The position numbers and the translations under genes were made by a program. The notes under the pieces were generated by a model. That model was not told the DNA's origin. It was given only the letters and a program-made list of their open reading frames with translations, and made no database searches. Positions 1-9,086 of a DNA stretch of 64,000 nt are shown here, piece after piece. The stretch's first letter is position 1. Each line of letters opens with the position of its first letter. This DNA is from Microbacterium sp. zg-Y1090 (GTDB lineage: Bacteria > Actinomycetota > Actinomycetes > Actinomycetales > Microbacteriaceae): the NCBI RefSeq assembly GCF_030246945.1, contig NZ_CP126742.1, positions 2,542,001 to 2,606,000 on the forward strand. The letters run 5' to 3'.

Positions 1-651
1 TTCGGCGTCTTCTCCCTCAACGGCGAGCGCTGCACCGCCGGCAGCCGCATCCTCGTTCAGCGCGACATCTACGACGAGTTCGTCGAGCGCTACGCCGCGC
101 AGGCGCGGCGCGTGAAGGTCGGCTATCCGCATGACCCGGCGACCGAGGTCGGCGCCCTCGTGCACCCCGAGCATTTCGAGAAGGTCATGGGCTACATCGA
201 GATCGGCAAGACCGAGGGACGCCTCGTCGCCGGCGGCGGCCAGCCCGAGGACTTCGCGTTCGGCAACTTCGTCGCCCCCACGGTGTTCGCCGACGTGTCG
301 CCGGAGGCACGCATCTTCCAGGAGGAGATCTTCGGACCGGTCGTCGCGATCACGCCGTTCGACACCGACGAGGATGCCCTGCGCCTGGCCAACGACACGA
401 AGTACGGCCTGGCCGCGTATGTCTGGACCAACGACCTCAAGCGGGCCCACAACTTCTCGCAGGCGGTCGACGCGGGCATGGTGTGGCTGAACTCCAACAA
501 CGTGCGGGACCTGCGCACGCCGTTCGGGGGCGTCAAGGCCTCCGGCCTCGGCCACGAGGGCGGCTACCGCTCGATCGACTTCTACACCGACCAGCAGGCC
601 GTGCACATCACCCTCGGCAAGGTGCACAACCCGACCTTCGGCAAGAACTGA
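1..651 (+). CDS. hpaE: 5-carboxymethyl-2-hydroxymuconate semialdehyde dehydrogenase, 3' part
   Basis: The frame is open from base 1, so the gene begins before the window; 216 residues of the C-terminal half are present. The aldehyde dehydrogenase active-site segment NGERCTAGSR is seen at residues 8-17 with the catalytic Cys at codon 31-33, and EEIFGPV follows about 95 residues later, as in the ALDH superfamily. Family knowledge: HpaE oxidises 5-carboxymethyl-2-hydroxymuconate semialdehyde to the diacid with NAD+, the step after ring cleavage in homoprotocatechuate breakdown. The assignment to this substrate rests on the neighbours hpaD, hpaH and hpaI downstream on the same strand; sequence alone shows only a hydroxymuconic-semialdehyde-type ALDH. 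The stop is 31 bases before hpaD. Confidence 0.88.
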   Translation, partial: FGVFSLNGERCTAGSRILVQRDIYDEFVERYAAQARRVKVGYPHDPATEVGALVHPEHFEKVMGYIEIGKTEGRLVAGGGQPEDFAFGNFVAPTVFADVSPEARIFQEEIFGPVVAITPFDTDEDALRLANDTKYGLAAYVWTNDLKRAHNFSQAVDAGMVWLNSNNVRDLRTPFGGVKASGLGHEGGYRSIDFYTDQQAVHITLGKVHNPTFGKN

Positions 652-682
652 CCCACTCCGCCCGGATAGCAAGGACGCTGAC

Positions 683-1843
683 ATGACCCACCGCGACGAC
701 ATGACCCTGACCTCCTCGGGCTTCTACGTCTCCCAGGAAGCCCCCATCCAGACCGACGACCCGGTGCCGACCCCCTCGGTTCCCGCGCCGGACATCCTGC
801 GCTGCGCCTACATGGAGCTCGTGGTGACCGACCTCGCGGCATCCCGCGAGTTCTACGTCGACGTGCTCGGCCTCTACGTGACCGAGGAGGACGACACCGC
901 GATCTACCTCCGCTCGACGGAGGAGTTCATCCACCACAACCTGGTGCTGCGCAAAGGCGACGTCGCCGCGGTCGCCGCATTCTCCTACCGCGTGCGGTCG
1001 GCGGAAGACCTCGACAAGGCGGTCGCGTTCTACACCGAGCTCGGATGCCGCGTGGAGCGGCGTCCCGAAGGATTCGTGAAGGGCATCGGCGACGCGGTGC
1101 GCGTGCAGGACCCGCTGGGCTTCCCATACGAGTTCTTCTTCCAGACCGAGCACGTCGAGCGCCTCGCCTGGCGCTACGACCTGCACACCCCCGGCGAGCT
1201 GGTGCGCCTGGACCACTTCAACCAGGTGACCCCCGACGTCCCCCGCGCGGTGAAGTTCATGCAGGACCTCGGCTTCCGCGTGACCGAGGACATCCAGGAC
1301 GACGAGGGCACCGTGTACGCCGCGTGGATGCGCCGCAAGCCCACCGTGCACGACACCGCCATGACCGGCGGCGACGGCCCGCGCATGCACCACGTCGCCT
1401 TCGCCACGCACGAGAAGCACAACATCCTGGCGATCTGCGACAAGCTCGGCGCCCTGCGCCGCTCCGACGCGATCGAGCGCGGACCGGGCCGCCACGGCGT
1501 CTCGAACGCCTTCTACCTGTACCTGCGCGACCCCGACGGGCACCGCGTGGAGATCTACACGCAGGACTACTACACCGGCGACCCCGACAACCCGGTGATC
1601 ACCTGGGACGTCCACGACAACCAGCGCCGCGACTGGTGGGGCAACCCGGTCGTGCCGTCGTGGTACACCGAGGCGTCGCTCGTGCTCGATCTCGACGGCA
1701 ACCCGCAGCCGGTCGTCGCGCGCACCGACAGCAGCGAGATGGCGGTGACCATCGGCGCCGACGGGTTCTCGTACACGCGCCCCGGCGAGGACACGCTGCC
1801 GGAGTACAAGCAGGGCGAGTACAAGCTGGGCCACCAGCTCTGA
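683..1843 (+). CDS. hpaD: 3,4-dihydroxyphenylacetate 2,3-dioxygenase (homoprotocatechuate extradiol dioxygenase)
   Basis: 386 residues of a type I (vicinal oxygen chelate) extradiol dioxygenase, very close in recalled sequence to the Brevibacterium fuscum and Arthrobacter enzymes. It cleaves the ring of homoprotocatechuate with Fe(II) or Mn(II) in the cytosol. Metal ligands are visible as His178 (LDHFN), His237 (RMHHVAF) and Glu290 (HRVEIYTQ), and the second-sphere His223 (TVHDT) is kept. The N-terminus is about 20 residues longer than the B. fuscum protein if the first ATG is used; an AAGGA eight bases upstream supports that start, but ATG 701 is possible. It sits 31 bases after hpaE, probably in one operon. 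Confidence 0.95.
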   Translation: MTHRDDMTLTSSGFYVSQEAPIQTDDPVPTPSVPAPDILRCAYMELVVTDLAASREFYVDVLGLYVTEEDDTAIYLRSTEEFIHHNLVLRKGDVAAVAAFSYRVRSAEDLDKAVAFYTELGCRVERRPEGFVKGIGDAVRVQDPLGFPYEFFFQTEHVERLAWRYDLHTPGELVRLDHFNQVTPDVPRAVKFMQDLGFRVTEDIQDDEGTVYAAWMRRKPTVHDTAMTGGDGPRMHHVAFATHEKHNILAICDKLGALRRSDAIERGPGRHGVSNAFYLYLRDPDGHRVEIYTQDYYTGDPDNPVITWDVHDNQRRDWWGNPVVPSWYTEASLVLDLDGNPQPVVARTDSSEMAVTIGADGFSYTRPGEDTLPEYKQGEYKLGHQL

Positions 1844-1857
1844 CCCCCGGTCGCCCT

Positions 1858-2088
1858 CGGTCGTTGAGCGAGCGCAGCGAGACGAAACGCCCCACACCCA
1901 CCGCACCCGCCGGTCGTTGAGCGAGCCCAGCGAGACGAAACGCCCCACACCCGCGGCGTTTCGTCTCGCTCACTGCGCTCCCTCGCTCAACGACCACCCC
2001 AGCGAGACGAAACGCCCCACACCCACCACGTTTCGTCTCGCTCACTGCGCTCCCTCGCTCAACGACCACCCCAGCGAGACGAAACGCC
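1858..2088. repeat. cluster of dispersed palindromic repeats inside the hpa gene group
   Basis: The unit starts GGTCGTTGAGCGAGC and ends AGCGAGACGAAACGCC, about 34 bases. Forward copies lie at about 1859-1891 and 1912-1944, inverted full copies at about 1957-1995 and 2029-2067, and two partial forward ends at about 2000-2016 and 2072-2088. The inverted copies carry a short extra CTCACTGCGCTCC segment. Opposed copies can form long hairpins. No coding frame runs through all copies. This type of GAGCGAGACGAAACG repeat is, from general knowledge, common between genes in Microbacteriaceae; function unknown. Confidence 0.85.
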
Positions 2089-2128
2089 GCCCAGAACCCG
2101 TACGCTGACCACACCGAAGGAGACACCG

Positions 2129-2914
2129 ATGCTGGATGCCGACACGATCGCCGCGATCGCGGACGAGCTCGCCGAGGCTGACCGCGTGCACGGCGTTATC
2201 CCCCGCATCACGGCCCGCTACCCGCAGGCGACGGTCGAGGACTCCTACGCGATCCAGGGCGTGTGGCGCGACAAGAACCTCGCCGCCGGGCGCCGCCTGG
2301 TGGGCCGCAAGATCGGACTGACCTCGAAGGCGATGCAGCAGGCCACCGGCATCACCGAGCCGGATTACGGGGTGATGTTCGACGACACCGTCTACCCCAG
2401 CGGGGCGGAGATCCCCGTCGATCACTTCTCGAACGTGCGCATCGAGGTGGAGCTGGCGTTCGTGCTCAAGCACGCGCTGTCGGGCCCCGACTGCACGCTC
2501 GAGGATGCCCTGGCTGCGATCGACTACGCCGTGCCGGCGCTGGAGGTGCTCAACTCGCACATCGAACTCGACGGCCGCACGATCGTCGACACGATCGCGG
2601 ACAACGCCGCCTATGGTGCGATGGTGCTCGGCGACGTGCACAAGCGGCCCGACGAGATCGACCTGCGCTGGGTTCCCGGGGTGCTCTCCCGCAACGGCGA
2701 GATCGAGGAGACCGGCGTCGCCGCGGGGGTGCTCGGCCACCCCGCCACCGGCGTCGCGTGGCTGGCGAACAAGTTCCACGCCCACGGCGCCTGCCTCGAG
2801 GCGGGCGAGATCATCCTGGCGGGATCGTTCACCCGGCCGATGTGGGTGAGCCGAGGGGACATGGTCCGCTGCGACTACGGTCCGATGGGAGTCATCGAAT
2901 GCCGCTTCATCTGA
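2129..2914 (+). CDS. hpaH: 2-oxo-hept-4-ene-1,7-dioate hydratase
   Basis: 261 residues of the fumarylacetoacetate-hydrolase-like hydratase/decarboxylase family (HpaH, DmpE, MhpD). The enzyme adds water to 2-oxohept-4-ene-1,7-dioate to give the HpaI substrate. The recognisable blocks are GRKIGLTSKAMQ (about 66-77), IEVELAFVLK (about 107-116, acidic metal ligands) and LEVLNSHIE (about 139-147). A clean GAAGGAG sits eight bases before the ATG. A TACGCT box at 2101-2106, after the repeat cluster, could be a -10 element, so hpaH-hpaI may have its own promoter. The last 16 bases overlap hpaI. Confidence 0.93.
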   Translation: MLDADTIAAIADELAEADRVHGVIPRITARYPQATVEDSYAIQGVWRDKNLAAGRRLVGRKIGLTSKAMQQATGITEPDYGVMFDDTVYPSGAEIPVDHFSNVRIEVELAFVLKHALSGPDCTLEDALAAIDYAVPALEVLNSHIELDGRTIVDTIADNAAYGAMVLGDVHKRPDEIDLRWVPGVLSRNGEIEETGVAAGVLGHPATGVAWLANKFHAHGACLEAGEIILAGSFTRPMWVSRGDMVRCDYGPMGVIECRFI

Positions 2915-3702
2915 CACCGACCTTCCGCCATGACCTGGCCGGGGCGTCCCGCCCGCTCGCCGGCATCTGGGTGTGCACGGGCTCACCGCTGGTCGCCGAG
3001 ATCTGCGCCGGGTCCGGGATGGACTGGGTGCTCATCGACATGGAGCACTCCCCCAACGGACTCGCCTCGGTGCTGGCCCAGCTGCAGGCCGTCGCCGCCT
3101 ACCCGATCACGCCGGTCGTGCGCGTCCCGGCAGCCGATCCGGTGACGATCAAGCAGGTGCTCGACCTCGGGGCGCAGAACATCCTCGTGCCGATGGTCTC
3201 GTCGGCCGACGAGGCGCGGTCCGTCGTCGCTGCGGCGCACTACCCGCCGCGGGGGATCCGCGGAGTCGGCTCGGCCCTGGCCCGCTCGGCCCGGTGGAAC
3301 CGCGTCGACGGCTACCTCGCCCACGCGTCCGACCATGTGTCGGTGTTCGTCCAGATCGAGACGGCCGCCGGCGTCGACGCCGCGGCCGAGATCGCCGCCG
3401 TCGACGGCGTGGACGGGATCTTCGTCGGCCCCTCCGACCTCGCCGCCTCCCTCGGCGTGCTCGGTCAGCAGTCGCATCCCGACGTCCTCGCCGCCGTGGA
3501 GCGGGCTTTCACCGCCGTCCGCGCGGCGGGAAAGCCGGTCGGGGTCAATGCGTTCGACCCCGCCGTCGCCGAGGCCTACCTCCGCGACGGGGCGTCGTTC
3601 GTCCTCGTCGGGGCCGATGTGGCGCTGCTGGCGAGGGGATCCGAGGCGCTGGCGGAGCGGTGGTGCGCCGTGCGCGATGACGGGCCGACCGCCTCGTACT
3701 GA
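2899..3702 (+). CDS. hpaI: 4-hydroxy-2-oxoheptane-1,7-dioate aldolase
   Basis: 267 residues of the HpaI/HpcH class II aldolase family. It splits 4-hydroxy-2-oxoheptanedioate into pyruvate and succinate semialdehyde, the last step of this pathway. LIDMEHSPNG (residues about 39-48) is the HpaI signature, and FVQIETAAG plus GIFVGPSDLA carry the metal-binding Glu and Asp. The start ATG lies inside hpaH (16-base overlap) behind GGGAG, so translation is probably coupled. A much longer frame is open upstream but the family begins at this Met. The pathway isomerase and decarboxylase (HpaF, HpaG) are not in the window and may lie before it. Confidence 0.93.
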   Translation: MPLHLTPTFRHDLAGASRPLAGIWVCTGSPLVAEICAGSGMDWVLIDMEHSPNGLASVLAQLQAVAAYPITPVVRVPAADPVTIKQVLDLGAQNILVPMVSSADEARSVVAAAHYPPRGIRGVGSALARSARWNRVDGYLAHASDHVSVFVQIETAAGVDAAAEIAAVDGVDGIFVGPSDLAASLGVLGQQSHPDVLAAVERAFTAVRAAGKPVGVNAFDPAVAEAYLRDGASFVLVGADVALLARGSEALAERWCAVRDDGPTASY

Positions 3703-3719
3703 CTCCGCCACGGCTGATT

Positions 3720-3781
3720 ATGAGAGTTCGATGAGAGTCTCCAGCCGACCTGCGCGTGTCTGTTCAGGTGGAACGTAGGTT
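3720..3781 (+). promoter_or_regulatory. upstream region of the subtilase gene with an 11-bp-spaced direct repeat
   Basis: ATGAGAGT occurs at 3720-3727 and again at 3731-3738, exactly 11 bases (one helical turn) apart. A TAGGTT box at 3776-3781 could be the -10 element of the gene starting at 3824, which would put the repeats at about -65 to -45. That geometry is typical of response-regulator sites, but no regulator is nearby and the assignment is inference. Confidence 0.35.
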
Positions 3782-3823
3782 CTCCATACCGAACACTCAG
3801 GTTCGCTGACGGAGGCCTCCCGG

Positions 3824-6800
3824 ATGACTCGATCGCTGTCGTTCCCGCGTTTGCTGCAACTCTTCGCCGCGCTGGGGGTGACAGCACTCCTCCTGGTCAT
3901 GCTCGCTCCCCCGGCCCGCGCCGCCACCGGCGCAGACGGTTTCACCGGCAGCCCGGTCTCGCCCGAGGGCCCGGCGGATGTGACGAGCCGCTCCGCCACC
4001 GGCAAGCTCGCAGAGAGCGACCCCGATGTGCTCGCGCGGACGGACGCGGCCCGCACGACGGTCATGGTGAAGGTCGACGTCGACCCCGTGGCCGCGTATG
4101 CCGGCGGCATCGAGGGCTTCGCGGCGACGAGCCCCGCGGTCACCGGACGCGACCTCGGTGACAGCGACGTCACCGCGTACACCGCCTACGTGCAGGAGCG
4201 GCTGGATGCCGCGTTCGCCGAGATCCAGGCATCCGTCCCCGGCGCAGAACTCGTGTCCCGCTACGTGATGGCGTACGGCGGCCTGTCGATCATCCTTCCC
4301 GCCAACCGGGCGAAGGACGTCGCCGGCATCGAGGGCGTCGCCGCCGTGCAGGAGAACGCCCTGCACACGCGCACCGCCGCCGCCCCGGAGGAGACCCCCG
4401 CCCCGGAGGAGACCGCCACCCCGGAGGAGACCCCCGCGCCTGAGCAGACCACGGCGCCGGAGGAGACTCCTGCACCCGAGGAGACCGCGGCGCCGGAAGA
4501 GACCCCCGCACCGGAGGAGACCGCGGCGCCGGAAGAGACCCCCGCACCCGAGGAGCCCCAGGGACCGGTCACCTACGACACCAACGGCATCGACAACGAC
4601 GGCTCCACCTTCGTCGGCGCCGACGCCGTCTGGCCGAGCCTCGGCGGCCGCGACAAGGCCGGCGTGGGCGTCATCGTCGGCGTGATCGACACCGGCATCT
4701 GGCCGGAGCACCCGATGCTCGTCGACAACGGCATCCCGGCCCCCGAAGGCGGCCCCTGGGCGTGCGAGTTCGGCGGCGGAGCAGAGGGCGCAGGCGACGA
4801 CTTCTCCTGCAACGACAAGCTCATCGGCGCCTACGCGTTCCTCGACACGTATCAGCGCGTGGCACCGGAGCGGGCCGGCGCAGTGGACTTCTGCGGCGCG
4901 GACGTCTGCTCGGCCCGCGACTCCGACGGACACGGCACCCACACCGCCACCACCGCTGCGGGCAGCGCCGTGGACAGCTCGGTCGTGCTCGGCGTCGACC
5001 ACGGCCCCATCAGCGGCATCGCCCCGGGCGCCTCGATCATCGCCTACCGCGCCCTCGGCCCGGCCGGCGGATACACCGCCGACCTCGTCGAGGCCGTCGA
5101 GCAGACGATCCTCGACGGCGTCGACGTGATCAACTACTCGATCAGCGGCTCCGCGAGCGTCTACACCGACGCGGTGGGCCTGGCGTTCCTCGACGCCTAC
5201 GCCGCCGGCATCGCCGTGCACGCCTCCGCCGGCAACTCCGGCCCCGGCGCCTCCACGGCCAACCACGCCGGCCCGTGGCTGACGACCGTCGCCGCGTCCA
5301 CCCTCGACCGGGCGTTCACGACCACCCTCGAACTGTCCTCGACCGACGGCGGCACACTGACCAAGTCCGGCGCGACCGTCACGCAGGGTGTCACCGACGC
5401 CCCCGTGGTCCGCGCCGACGCCGTGCCGGGCTACACCGGTGGCGTCCGCTGCGAGCAGCCCTTCGCCGACGGCAGCCTCACCGGCACCGTCGTGGTGTGC
5501 GAGCGCGGCGGCAACGGCCGTGTCGCGAAGGGCTACAACGCCTTCCTCGGCGACGCGGCAGGCATGATCCTCTACAACCCGACGACGCAGGAGACCAACA
5601 CCGACAACCACTTCCTCCCCACGATCCACCTGGAGGGACCGAACGACGAGGTCCTCGCCTTCCTGACCCGCCCGGGCGTCACCGCCTCGTGGGGTCCCGG
5701 AATGGCGAGCCGTGCTCCCGGCGACGTGATGGCCAGCTTCAGCTCGCGCGGCCCGATCGGGGAGTTCCTCAAGCCCGACGTCACCGGTCCCGGCATCCAG
5801 GTGCTCGCCGGTCACACGCCCGAGCCCAGCGGCCCCGACTCCGGACCTGCCGGCCAGTACTACCAGGCCATCGCGGGCACCTCGATGTCGTCGCCTCACG
5901 CCGCGGGCGTTGCAGCCCTCGTGATCGCGGCGCGGCCGGACTTCACCCCCGGTCAGGTCAAGTCGGCGCTCATGACCTCCTCCCTGCAGGATGTCGTCAA
6001 CGCGGACGGATCGCCGGCCGGCGCGTTCGACCGCGGTGCAGGCAGCATCCGCGCCGACCGCGCGGTGGCCCCCCTGCTCACCATCTCGGAATCGGCCGAC
6101 CGCTTCGTGGCGAGCGCCGCGGACCCGCTGGGTCGCGTCGACCTCAACATCCCGAGCATCTACGTCGACCCGATGCCGGGCGCGATCGAGACCAAGCGCA
6201 CCGTCACCAACGTCAGCGGCAAGTCGCAGACCTTCCGGGTCAGCGACGAGGCGACGGGCGGCCTGCGGGTGACGGTGTTCCCGTCGCGGTTCACCATCGC
6301 TCCGGGAAAGTCCAAGACGCTGTCGGTGATCATCGACGGGCTGGAGTCGGACGAGGGATGGCAGCAGGGTGAGATCACCCTGACGCCCACCCGCGGCGGC
6401 TCCGACGTGGTCATCCCGCTCGCGGCGAACGTGCGCGAGGCGGAGGTGTCGCTGGCCCAGTCCTGCGAGCCCGAGAGCATCCGCCGCGGTTCGAGCACCA
6501 CCTGCACGGTGTCTGCGACGAACTTCCTGCCGGTGGAGGTGCCTGCGACCATCAACGTCGCCGCGCACCCGTTCCTGAACGTGCGCAACGTCACCGCACC
6601 CGCCAAGCGCCAGTTCCTCGGCGCGAAGTGGAGCGGCACGCTCAGCCCGGCGCTCGCGCCGAGCATCGACGCGGTCGGCCCGGATGACGGGACCCACCCC
6701 GCGGGCGGCTACCTGTCGCTGGCGAGCATGGGAATCGCCCCGGTGGCGACTCTCGGCGACGAGGCGATCGTGAACTACACGGTGCCGTCGTTCTCCTACG

Positions 6801-7378
6801 GCGGCGAGGTGTACAGCCGCATCGGCATCGTCTCGAACGGGTATGTCGTCGTCGGCGGCGGTACCTCGGCGGATGTGTCGTACCAGTCCACCGGAATCCC
6901 CGACCCGACGGTGCCCAACAACGTGCTGGCGCCGTACTGGACCGACCTGAACCCGGAGGAGGGGGGCGCGGTTCGCGTGGGCTCGCTCAGCGACGGGGTG
7001 AACAGCTACCTCGTGGTCGAGTGGGAGGACGTGCCGACCTACAGCGGCAACGCGACCAACACGTTCCAGCTGTGGCTGACGCTCGGCGCCACCGAGGGCC
7101 AGTGGTTCGCTTACGGCGACGCGCCGGTCTCGGATGCCGCGACCACCGCGGTCACGGGAGCGGAGAACCGCAATGGCACCAGCGGCGTGATCGCCGACGC
7201 ACCCACGGCCGACTCGGTGTACGCGGTGACGACGTCGCCCCCCACCGCCGGCGGCACGGTGTCGTTCGACTACAGCGCGACCGGAGTGCTGCGCGGCTCG
7301 TGGGACATCTGGGCGACGCTGACGAGTCCGCAGCTGCGGGCGACGCCGGCCGAGCAGACGACGGTCACGGTGCGCTGA
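3824..7378 (+). CDS. secreted subtilisin-like (S8) serine protease with PA-type insert and Pro/Glu/Thr linker
   Basis: 1184 residues. A signal peptide is seen (MTRSLSFPR followed by a hydrophobic stretch to ARAATG near residue 34). Residues about 75-185 look like an inhibitor I9 propeptide. Residues about 187-244 are a low-complexity linker of repeated APEETPAPEETA units. The catalytic triad is Asp289 (VIDTG), His370 (DGHGTHT) and Ser687 (GTSMSSPH); a protease-associated domain is inserted between His and Ser, as in plant-like and S8A actinobacterial subtilases, and an Fn3-like/C-terminal beta region follows. No LPxTG or membrane anchor is visible, so release into the medium is likely. The Shine-Dalgarno lies in a perfect palindrome (GGAGGCCTCC, 3811-3820). 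Confidence 0.93.
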   Translation: MTRSLSFPRLLQLFAALGVTALLLVMLAPPARAATGADGFTGSPVSPEGPADVTSRSATGKLAESDPDVLARTDAARTTVMVKVDVDPVAAYAGGIEGFAATSPAVTGRDLGDSDVTAYTAYVQERLDAAFAEIQASVPGAELVSRYVMAYGGLSIILPANRAKDVAGIEGVAAVQENALHTRTAAAPEETPAPEETATPEETPAPEQTTAPEETPAPEETAAPEETPAPEETAAPEETPAPEEPQGPVTYDTNGIDNDGSTFVGADAVWPSLGGRDKAGVGVIVGVIDTGIWPEHPMLVDNGIPAPEGGPWACEFGGGAEGAGDDFSCNDKLIGAYAFLDTYQRVAPERAGAVDFCGADVCSARDSDGHGTHTATTAAGSAVDSSVVLGVDHGPISGIAPGASIIAYRALGPAGGYTADLVEAVEQTILDGVDVINYSISGSASVYTDAVGLAFLDAYAAGIAVHASAGNSGPGASTANHAGPWLTTVAASTLDRAFTTTLELSSTDGGTLTKSGATVTQGVTDAPVVRADAVPGYTGGVRCEQPFADGSLTGTVVVCERGGNGRVAKGYNAFLGDAAGMILYNPTTQETNTDNHFLPTIHLEGPNDEVLAFLTRPGVTASWGPGMASRAPGDVMASFSSRGPIGEFLKPDVTGPGIQVLAGHTPEPSGPDSGPAGQYYQAIAGTSMSSPHAAGVAALVIAARPDFTPGQVKSALMTSSLQDVVNADGSPAGAFDRGAGSIRADRAVAPLLTISESADRFVASAADPLGRVDLNIPSIYVDPMPGAIETKRTVTNVSGKSQTFRVSDEATGGLRVTVFPSRFTIAPGKSKTLSVIIDGLESDEGWQQGEITLTPTRGGSDVVIPLAANVREAEVSLAQSCEPESIRRGSSTTCTVSATNFLPVEVPATINVAAHPFLNVRNVTAPAKRQFLGAKWSGTLSPALAPSIDAVGPDDGTHPAGGYLSLASMGIAPVATLGDEAIVNYTVPSFSYGGEVYSRIGIVSNGYVVVGGGTSADVSYQSTGIPDPTVPNNVLAPYWTDLNPEEGGAVRVGSLSDGVNSYLVVEWEDVPTYSGNATNTFQLWLTLGATEGQWFAYGDAPVSDAATTAVTGAENRNGTSGVIADAPTADSVYAVTTSPPTAGGTVSFDYSATGVLRGSWDIWATLTSPQLRATPAEQTTVTVR

Positions 7379-7409
7379 CCCGCATCATCACGGGTCGCTG
7401 ACACCACAT

Positions 7410-7453
7410 CTGGCGGCCGAGGCAGGGGGACAACCCCCTGACTCGGTCGCCAG
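7410..7453. terminator. long hairpin after the subtilase gene (GGCGGCCGAG family)
   Basis: CTGGCGGCCGAGGCAGGGGG (7410-7429) pairs with the segment 7434-7453 over 20 bases with few mismatches around a four-base loop. It lies 31 bases after the subtilase stop, so it can serve as terminator. It is one of three related hairpins in the window (see 8122 and 17975), each followed by a TG(T/C)GGTCTCAC-like tail. Confidence 0.7.
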
Positions 7454-7519
7454 CTGTCGTCTCACGGGTGCGCGGGCGATGGGATGCCGCGCACGCGACC
7501 GGCGTGGCACAGTGGCGGT

Positions 7520-8095
7520 ATGAAGACCTGGGTCGTGAGATTCGTCTCGCTGTACGTGTTCAACGTCGTGGTGCTGCTGCTGCTCGGCGCGCTGCTGCCC
7601 ACTGTGCGGGTGGGGTGGGCAGCGCTGTGGGCGGGCGTCCTGCTGACGGCGGGCACGATCTGGCTGAAGCCCGCGATCGCGAAGCTGTTCCGGGGGATCG
7701 CCGCCCGGTCGGCCAGTCGCCGCAATCGCCTCGGCGAGAAGGTCGTGCAGGCCGCGCTCGTGTTCGTCGTCGAGCTGGTGATCTGGGTGCTCGTCGTGGT
7801 GTTCTCCGCCGTGGCGGTGACGCGCATCGTGGGCTGGCTCCTGCCGCCGCTGGTGCTGCTGCTCGCCTGGATCGTCTACGACATCGTCGACGACCGCCTC
7901 GAGGCCCGCGCCGCAGCGCTGTACGACCGCGCGCTGGGCGGTCGCCGCGGCACCCCGGCATCCACCCCCACCCCGGCATCCGCCCCCACCGACGTCCCCC
8001 GCCCCAGCACCACGCCCCCGCCGCCGCGCCCCGCAGCCGACGACGGCCTCACCGAGGAGCAGCGCCGCATGCTCGACGAGCTCGGCAAGGGCTGA
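7520..8095 (+). CDS. small integral membrane protein of unknown function
   Basis: 191 residues starting at MKTWVVRF. Four hydrophobic segments are visible (about residues 8-28, 33-53, 78-104 and 108-130), then a Pro/Thr-rich cytoplasmic-looking tail (about 145-178) and a charged end, EEQRRMLDELGKG. An in-frame ATG 12 codons upstream is open, but the hydrophobic core begins right after this Met. The bases CACAGT lie six positions before the ATG, resembling the leaderless pattern seen elsewhere in this window. I do not recognise the family. It stands alone between two hairpins. Confidence 0.7.
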   Translation: MKTWVVRFVSLYVFNVVVLLLLGALLPTVRVGWAALWAGVLLTAGTIWLKPAIAKLFRGIAARSASRRNRLGEKVVQAALVFVVELVIWVLVVVFSAVAVTRIVGWLLPPLVLLLAWIVYDIVDDRLEARAAALYDRALGGRRGTPASTPTPASAPTDVPRPSTTPPPPRPAADDGLTEEQRRMLDELGKG

Positions 8096-8121
8096 CCCCG
8101 CTCCCGTCGCTGAAACGGCAT

Positions 8122-8166
8122 CTGGCGGCCGAGACAGCGGGTGATTCCCACGGTCTCAGCCGCCAG
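8122..8166. terminator. bidirectional hairpin between convergent genes (GGCGGCCGAG family)
   Basis: CTGGCGGCCGAGAC (8122-8135) pairs with GTCTCAGCCGCCAG (8153-8166) with one mismatch; an inner GGG/CCC extends the stem. It lies between the convergent ends at 8095 and 8202 and can terminate both transcripts. It is followed by TTGCGGTCTCACCGG, almost the same tail as at 18016. Confidence 0.75.
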
Positions 8167-8201
8167 TTGCGGTCTCACCGGTCAGGGGTGCCGACCGCGG
8201 G

Positions 8202-9086
8202 CTACGACGAGACGCTGCGCTCGGCGGCTTCCACGACGTTGGTCATCAGCAGCGCCACGGTCATCGGGCCCACCCCGCCGGGGTTGGGCGAGAGGTATCC
8301 GGCCACATCGACGACGTCGGGGTGCACGTCGCCGTAGACCCGGTTCTTGCCGGTCTCGGGGTCGGTCTCCCGCGTCACGCCCACATCGAGCACCGCCGCG
8401 CCCGGCGCGACGTGCTCGGGGCGCACCAGATGCTTCACTCCCGCAGCCGCGACGATGACGTCGGCGCCGCGCAGGTGCCGCTCCAGGTCGACCGTTCCGG
8501 TGTGGGTGAGGGTCACCGTCGCGTTGATGTCGCGCCGGGTCAGCAGCAGACCGATCGAGCGACCGATGGTGACCCCACGGCCGACCACGACCACATTCTT
8601 GCCGCGCAGGTCGTAGCCGTTGCGGGTCAGCAGCTCGATGACGCCGCGCGGCGTGCACGGCAGCGGCGAGGCGATGGGCGTGTTCACGTTGAGCACGAGC
8701 CGGCCGAGGTTGGTCGGGTGCAGACCGTCGGCATCCTTCGCCGGGTCGATCCGCTCCAGGATCGCGTCGGTGTCGAGGTGCTTCGGCAGCGGCAGCTGCA
8801 CGATGTACCCGTGACAGGAGGGATCGGCGTTGAGCTCGTCGATCAGCTGTTCGACCTGCTGCTGCGTCGCGTCGGCGGGCAGCTCGCGCTGGATCGAGTT
8901 CATCCCGATCGCCTCGGACTGCTTGTGCTTCATGCCGACGTACAGCTGGGATGCCGGGTCGGCCCCCACCAGCACGGTCGCGATGCCGGGGACGATGCCC
9001 TTCTCCGCCAGCGCCGCCACCCGGGCGCGCAGCTCGTCCTTGATCGCCGCCGCGGTCGCGACGCCGTCGAGCCGGACCGCGGTCAC
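8202..9086 (-). CDS. folD: methylenetetrahydrofolate dehydrogenase / methenyltetrahydrofolate cyclohydrolase
   Basis: 294 residues, the usual FolD length. It converts 5,10-methylene-THF to 10-formyl-THF with NADP+. [14 protein letters not shown] (about residues 49-62) carries the catalytic Lys region, [11 protein letters not shown] (about 94-104) and [11 protein letters not shown] (about 143-153) are family blocks, and [11 protein letters not shown] is the Rossmann nucleotide loop (usually GRSxxVGxP, here slightly altered). The C-terminal block is [15 protein letters not shown] ([12 protein letters not shown]). It starts at GTG, whose bases overlap the glyA stop as GTGA, so translation is coupled to glyA. 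Confidence 0.96.
   Translation of the reverse strand: MTAVRLDGVATAAAIKDELRARVAALAEKGIVPGIATVLVGADPASQLYVGMKHKQSEAIGMNSIQRELPADATQQQVEQLIDELNADPSCHGYIVQLPLPKHLDTDAILERIDPAKDADGLHPTNLGRLVLNVNTPIASPLPCTPRGVIELLTRNGYDLRGKNVVVVGRGVTIGRSIGLLLTRRDINATVTLTHTGTVDLERHLRGADVIVAAAGVKHLVRPEHVAPGAAVLDVGVTRETDPETGKNRVYGDVHPDVVDVAGYLSPNPGGVGPMTVALLMTNVVEAAERSVSS

Noticed and set aside
3797..6697. 966-codon open frame antisense to the subtilase gene
   Set aside because: A GC-rich shadow frame with Arg/Gly/Val-rich composition and no domain; the sense strand encodes a complete protease.
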